Assembly: GCA_025964935.1 (NCBI GenBank)
Contig: JAOPXW010000305.1
Span: forward strand, 1 to 9,995
Reading direction: 5' to 3'
DNA: 9,995 nt
Source of the DNA: Friedmanniella sp.
Lineage (GTDB): Bacteria; Actinomycetota; Actinomycetes; Propionibacteriales; Propionibacteriaceae
Positions 7,234 to 9,995 of this stretch are shown here, in pieces. How positions within the stretch are numbered: the stretch's first letter is position 1; each line of letters begins with the position of its first letter. The translations under genes and the position numbers were made by a program. Below the pieces are notes generated by a model. It had not been told where the DNA came from. It was given only the letters and a program-made list of their open reading frames with translations, and did no database searches.

Positions 7234-7235
7234 TC

Positions 7236-7586
7236 TCACTCCGCCCGGGCGGCGTTGCGCTCGTCGAGCCGACGGCCCAGGACCACCGTGATCAGCCAGA
7301 GTCCGGCGAACATCGCCCCGACGATGAACATCGTGGAGGTGAGCAGGCCCAGCGACAGGGCGGCCGCCTGGGTGACCCAGCCCAGCACGTAGCCCCACGG
7401 CTTGCGCAGCGTGGCCGAGGAGACCAGGGCCAGGAGTGCGGCGCCGCCGGCGACGAGCACGGCGTTGCGGGTCGGTACCCCGGAGACGAAGATCATCACC
7501 GGCACGGCCAGTGCGAAGACGATGACCTCGAAGATGAGGACCGACAGCAGCACCGAGCGCATCGGGTTGCGTGCGCTGAGCCTCAT
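7236..7586 (-). CDS. DUF4233 family small membrane protein
   Basis: This is a 116-residue integral membrane protein with four predicted helices at about residues 12-34, 40-60, 65-82 and 84-103, and a charged C-terminal end (GRRLDERNAARAE). The sequence type and its place directly after folC and before ndk identify it as the actinobacterial DUF4233 family, whose function is unknown to me. The ATG at 7586 overlaps the folC stop in ATGA, with GAGGA about ten bases upstream, so the two genes are almost certainly translated from one mRNA. Nothing in the sequence suggests catalytic residues. The conserved linkage hints at a role tied to folate or envelope metabolism, but that is only genomic association. 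Confidence 0.88.
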   Translation of the reverse strand: MRLSARNPMRSVLLSVLIFEVIVFALAVPVMIFVSGVPTRNAVLVAGGAALLALVSSATLRKPWGYVLGWVTQAAALSLGLLTSTMFIVGAMFAGLWLITVVLGRRLDERNAARAE

Positions 7587-9031
7587 CGCCAGTCGTCCTC
7601 ACCGGAGAACTGCCCGTTGGCCGACGGCTCGTCGGCGTAGTCGGCGTCCCAGTCGGCGTCCGACCCCGACCCCGACTCCGGGTCGGGCGTCCGGGCGTCC
7701 TCGGGTCGGACCAGCAGCGTCCGGGCCTCCCCCACCGCCACCACGGAGCCGGTGACCAGCACTCCGGGTGAGCCGGTCGAGTCCGTGTCGGCCATCGACA
7801 GGGCCCGCTCCAGAGCGTCGTCCAGGCGCGGCGCGACGTGCACCCGATCGGCACCGAAGATCTCAGCGGCCAGCTCGGCGAGCTCGTGGGCGGGCATCCC
7901 GCGCGAGGTCGAGGCCACCTGGGTGATGACGACCTGGTTGAGGATCTCCTCGAGGACGGTCAGCACCCCGCGGGCGTCCTTGTCCGCCATCACCGCGACC
8001 ACCCCGATCAGCGGGTTGAAGTCGAAGGACTCCTGGATGGCCGCTGCAGTCGCGCGGGCTCCGTGGGGGTTGTGGGCGGCGTCGAGCACCACACTCGGCG
8101 AGCGGCGTACGACCTCGAGCCGACCCGGGAAGCTCACCTCGGCGAAGCCCTCCCGGACGACGTCGGGGTTGACCGCCTTCAACCCCAGGAACGCCTCGAC
8201 GGCGGCCAGGGCCTGCGCGGCGTTCGCGGCCTGGTGGGCCCCGTACAGGGGGAGGAACACGTCGTCGACCGGCCCCTCGGCGCCGTTCAGCCGAATCAGC
8301 TGGCCGCCCACGGCGAGCTGGCGGCTGAGGACCCCGAAGTCCGGGCCCTCCCGCTGCGGCAGGGCACCGACCTCGGCGCACCGCTCGAGCAGCACCTGCG
8401 CCGCCTCCAGGCTCTGACCGGCCAGGATCGCGTGCGCGCCCGGCTTGATGATGCCGGCCTTCTCGGTCGCGATCTCGGCCACGGTCTCCCCCAGCAGGTG
8501 GGTGTGGTCCAGGTCGATCGGGGTGATGACGGCCACCTGGCCGTCGGCCACGTTGGTGGCGTCCCAGGTCCCGCCGAGCCCGACCTCGATCACCGCCACG
8601 TCGACCGGGGCGTCGGCGAACGCGGCGTAGGCCATGCCGGTGATGATCTCGAAGAAGGTCATCGCGACCCCGTCGATGTCGCGCTCGTCGACGATCTCCA
8701 CGTACGGCTGCAGCTCGCGCCAGACCTCGTCGAAGCGGTCGTCGCTGATCGGCTCGCCGTCGATGGTGATGCGTTCGTTGACGCTCATCAGGTGGGGGCT
8801 GGTGAAGCGACCGGTCCGCAGTCCGGTGGCCCGGAGCAGGGACTCGATCATGGCGGCGGTGCTGCCTTTGCCGTTCGTCCCGGTCAGGTGGATGACGGGG
8901 TAGGCGCGCTGCGGGTCACCCAGCAGCTCCATCAGCGCCTGGATGCGGCCCAGGCTGGGCGCGACACGGTTCTCGGGCCAGCGCGCGGTCAGGGCGGACA
9001 CGATCTCGGCATGGGTCTGGTGAGCAGGCAT
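7583..9031 (-). CDS. folC: Bifunctional folylpolyglutamate synthase / dihydrofolate synthase
   Basis: FolC adds glutamate to dihydropteroate and to folates using ATP, making dihydrofolate and keeping folates in the cell. The 482-residue product has the Mur-ligase-type P-loop HLTGTNGKGST (about 48-58), the FTSPHL substrate loop (76-81), IEVGLGGTWDATN (148-160), EKAGIIKPG (190-198), which carries the lysine usually carbamylated in this family, GRLEVV at 303-308 and LDAAHNPHG at 316-324 in the C-terminal domain. The homologous part ends near residue 443. A 38-residue acidic, Ser/Asp-rich tail follows. The ATG at 9031 is fixed by an in-frame TAG at 9046-9044 and by the normal N-terminal family sequence HAEIVSALTARWPE. 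No Shine-Dalgarno sequence is present. The last bases overlap the DUF4233 start. Confidence 0.97.
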   Translation of the reverse strand: MPAHQTHAEIVSALTARWPENRVAPSLGRIQALMELLGDPQRAYPVIHLTGTNGKGSTAAMIESLLRATGLRTGRFTSPHLMSVNERITIDGEPISDDRFDEVWRELQPYVEIVDERDIDGVAMTFFEIITGMAYAAFADAPVDVAVIEVGLGGTWDATNVADGQVAVITPIDLDHTHLLGETVAEIATEKAGIIKPGAHAILAGQSLEAAQVLLERCAEVGALPQREGPDFGVLSRQLAVGGQLIRLNGAEGPVDDVFLPLYGAHQAANAAQALAAVEAFLGLKAVNPDVVREGFAEVSFPGRLEVVRRSPSVVLDAAHNPHGARATAAAIQESFDFNPLIGVVAVMADKDARGVLTVLEEILNQVVITQVASTSRGMPAHELAELAAEIFGADRVHVAPRLDDALERALSMADTDSTGSPGVLVTGSVVAVGEARTLLVRPEDARTPDPESGSGSDADWDADYADEPSANGQFSGEDDWR

Positions 9032-9040
9032 ATCCGGGCC

Positions 9041-9046
9041 AGTCTA
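9041..9046 (-). promoter_or_regulatory. Predicted -10 element of folC with a near-zero leader
   Basis: TAGACT (TANNNT) is followed by nine bases and the folC ATG, giving a predicted leader of zero to three bases. As at ndk, its TAG is an in-frame stop for the gene. A 10-bp palindrome GCGGGCCCGC sits at 9051-9060 in the spacer region, and no -35 consensus is visible. Confidence 0.55.
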
Positions 9047-9095
9047 GGGCGCGGGCCCGCACCCGGCCCGCCCGCTCGGACCGGCAGCGCTCAGA

Positions 9096-9118
9096 CCGGC
9101 GACCAGGTCAGTCGCCGG
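9096..9118 (-). terminator. GC-rich hairpin after the ECF transporter gene
   Basis: CCGGCGAC and GTCGCCGG form a perfect 8-bp stem around the 7-base loop TGACCTG, starting one base after the TGA stop at 9122-9120. A further T-G pair can shorten the loop to five. There is no U-run, as in many actinobacterial terminators. The next gene, folC, has its own promoter-like element further downstream, which fits termination here. Confidence 0.6.
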
Positions 9119-9119
9119 G

Positions 9120-9995
9120 TCAGGCCAGCAGCCGGGTCAGCACCAGGGGGGTCAGCCCGAGGACCGCGGCCAGACCCGTACAGATCCAGTCCACCCGGCG
9201 CCAGGGCGACCCGAGCGCGAAGGTCCGGCGCGACGCGGCCGCGAAGCCGCGGGCGTCCATGGACAGCGCCATCTCCTGCGAGGCGCGCAGGGTCCAGACC
9301 AGCAGCGCGAAGGTCAGGGAGGCGGCGTGCCGCACCCGGGCCGGGATCGAGCGGCCCGGGCTGAGGGCGCGGATGGTCCGGATCTCCACCATCTGGCGCC
9401 AGGTGTCGAGCAGGTGCTGCAGCCGGAGCAGGGCCGCCGCGGCCGCCACCACGGGGCGGTGCGGCAGGTGCGCCCGCTGGGCGAGGGCGTCGCCGAGCCG
9501 GCTGGGCGGCAGCGACGGCACGACCAGCACCCCGGGCACGACCAGGTAGCCGATCCGCAGCACCTCCCGGGCCGCGACCGGCCAGGCGTCCGGGCTGAAG
9601 GCCGCGCGGTCGCTGAAGACCAGCGCCGACCAGCCCACGGTGAGGGCGGCCAGCCCGACCGGCACCAGCCGGGGCAGCAAGCTGCGTGCGGAGCGGACGG
9701 CCAGCGGAGCGGCGAGGGCCACCAGGGCCAGGCCGGCGAGCCCGACCCGCCAGTCGGTGATGGCGAAGGACCCCAGGGCCGCGGCCAGAGCGACCAGCAG
9801 CAGGGCCAGCGGGTTCGCCCGGGCGGAGGGCGGGCCGTCGGGGTCGAGCACCTCGGTCACCGCGTACGCGGCGGGCGCGAGCCCGGCCGTCGGCCCCGGG
9901 GGGTCGGGCAGCCGCACCTGGTCACCCAGGGCCGCGGCGAGCACGGCGTCGTGGGTGCTGGCCAGCACCGCTCCACCCTCGGCCTGCAGGGCCTG
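9120..9995 (-). CDS. ECF transporter: end of ATPase domain fused to EcfT membrane subunit (runs off right edge)
   Basis: The frame is open to the right edge, giving 291 visible residues. The first 30 look like the end of an ABC ATPase: GGAVLASTHDAVLAAALGDQVRL carries the switch-loop THD, with the histidine at visible residue 15. A Pro/Ala-rich linker (about 31-60) leads into an EcfT/CbiQ-type membrane domain, with hydrophobic segments at about 62-80, 84-101, 107-126, 147-161, 223-237 and 270-289. It also has the coupling-helix motif MALSMDARGF (about 242-251); the earlier coupling motif, IRTIRALSPG near 205-214, is less typical. ECF modules import vitamins or metal ions with a separate S protein, which is not visible, so the substrate is unknown. 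A GTG at 9968 could be taken as a start but lies inside the ATPase tail. Whether one or two ATPase domains precede cannot be seen. Confidence 0.82.
   Translation of the reverse strand, partial: QALQAEGGAVLASTHDAVLAAALGDQVRLPDPPGPTAGLAPAAYAVTEVLDPDGPPSARANPLALLLVALAAALGSFAITDWRVGLAGLALVALAAPLAVRSARSLLPRLVPVGLAALTVGWSALVFSDRAAFSPDAWPVAAREVLRIGYLVVPGVLVVPSLPPSRLGDALAQRAHLPHRPVVAAAAALLRLQHLLDTWRQMVEIRTIRALSPGRSIPARVRHAASLTFALLVWTLRASQEMALSMDARGFAAASRRTFALGSPWRRVDWICTGLAAVLGLTPLVLTRLLA

Noticed and set aside
7141..7854. A minus-strand frame of 237 codons across the folC end, DUF4233 gene and ndk start
   Set aside because: It crosses three well-supported genes in another frame and has no recognisable domain.
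9051..9060. Palindrome GCGGGCCCGC upstream of folC
   Set aside because: Short all-GC palindromes are expected often in DNA of this composition. It is noted with the folC promoter but not claimed as an operator.
9079..9100. Direct repeat GACCGGC at 9079-9085 and 9094-9100
   Set aside because: Seven bases in very GC-rich DNA with no further copies nearby; likely chance.
9966..9968. GTG as start of a stand-alone EcfT gene
   Set aside because: The codons upstream continue an ABC ATPase switch region in frame, so a start here would cut through a domain.

Overview
The window is a compact, very GC-rich stretch of bacterial chromosome. Third codon positions are almost all G or C, GTG starts are common, and the order folC, DUF4233 gene, ndk is characteristic of Actinomycetota. 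A Propionibacteriales-like host such as a Nocardioides relative is plausible, but I cannot fix the genus. Every gene I can support is on the minus strand, so transcription runs from the right edge to the left. The long plus-strand open frames are shadows of these genes. I see no RNA gene, mobile element, CRISPR array or phage gene, and no gap between genes exceeds about 90 bp.

Layout, in order of transcription. (1) 9995-9120: the 3' part of an energy-coupling-factor (ECF) vitamin or metal transporter. The tail of an ABC ATPase, with its switch histidine, runs in one frame into an EcfT membrane subunit. A clean GC hairpin follows the stop codon. (2) 9031-7236: folC (folylpolyglutamate / dihydrofolate synthase) overlapping a small DUF4233 membrane protein gene by ATGA. 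(3) 7160-6720: ndk (nucleoside diphosphate kinase). folC and ndk share the same start architecture: a TANNNT -10 hexamer 6-9 bases before the ATG, an in-frame TAG inside that hexamer, and no Shine-Dalgarno sequence. Both mRNAs are predicted to be leaderless or nearly so. (4) 6686-5433: a FAD-dependent amine-oxidase-like oxidoreductase of unknown substrate. (5) 5347 to the left edge: a multisubunit Na+/H+ antiporter operon, mnhAB (fused), mnhC, mnhD and the start of mnhE. All its junctions are 4-base stop/start overlaps, and mnhF and mnhG are expected beyond the left edge.

The Mnh (Mrp) genes encode one membrane complex, related to the proton-pumping arm of respiratory complex I, that exchanges cytoplasmic Na+ for H+ and supports pH and sodium homeostasis. 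folC and ndk are housekeeping genes for folate retention and NTP balance. The ECF transporter could supply a vitamin, but its substrate subunit is not visible.

This looks like an ordinary core-genome region, and I found no convincing undescribed system. The points most worth checking are the ECF ATPase-EcfT fusion, the two leaderless-type starts, a Lys-to-Gln change at a channel position in MnhD, the long charged tail and (GAC)6 tract in MnhC, and the inverted repeats at gene junctions.
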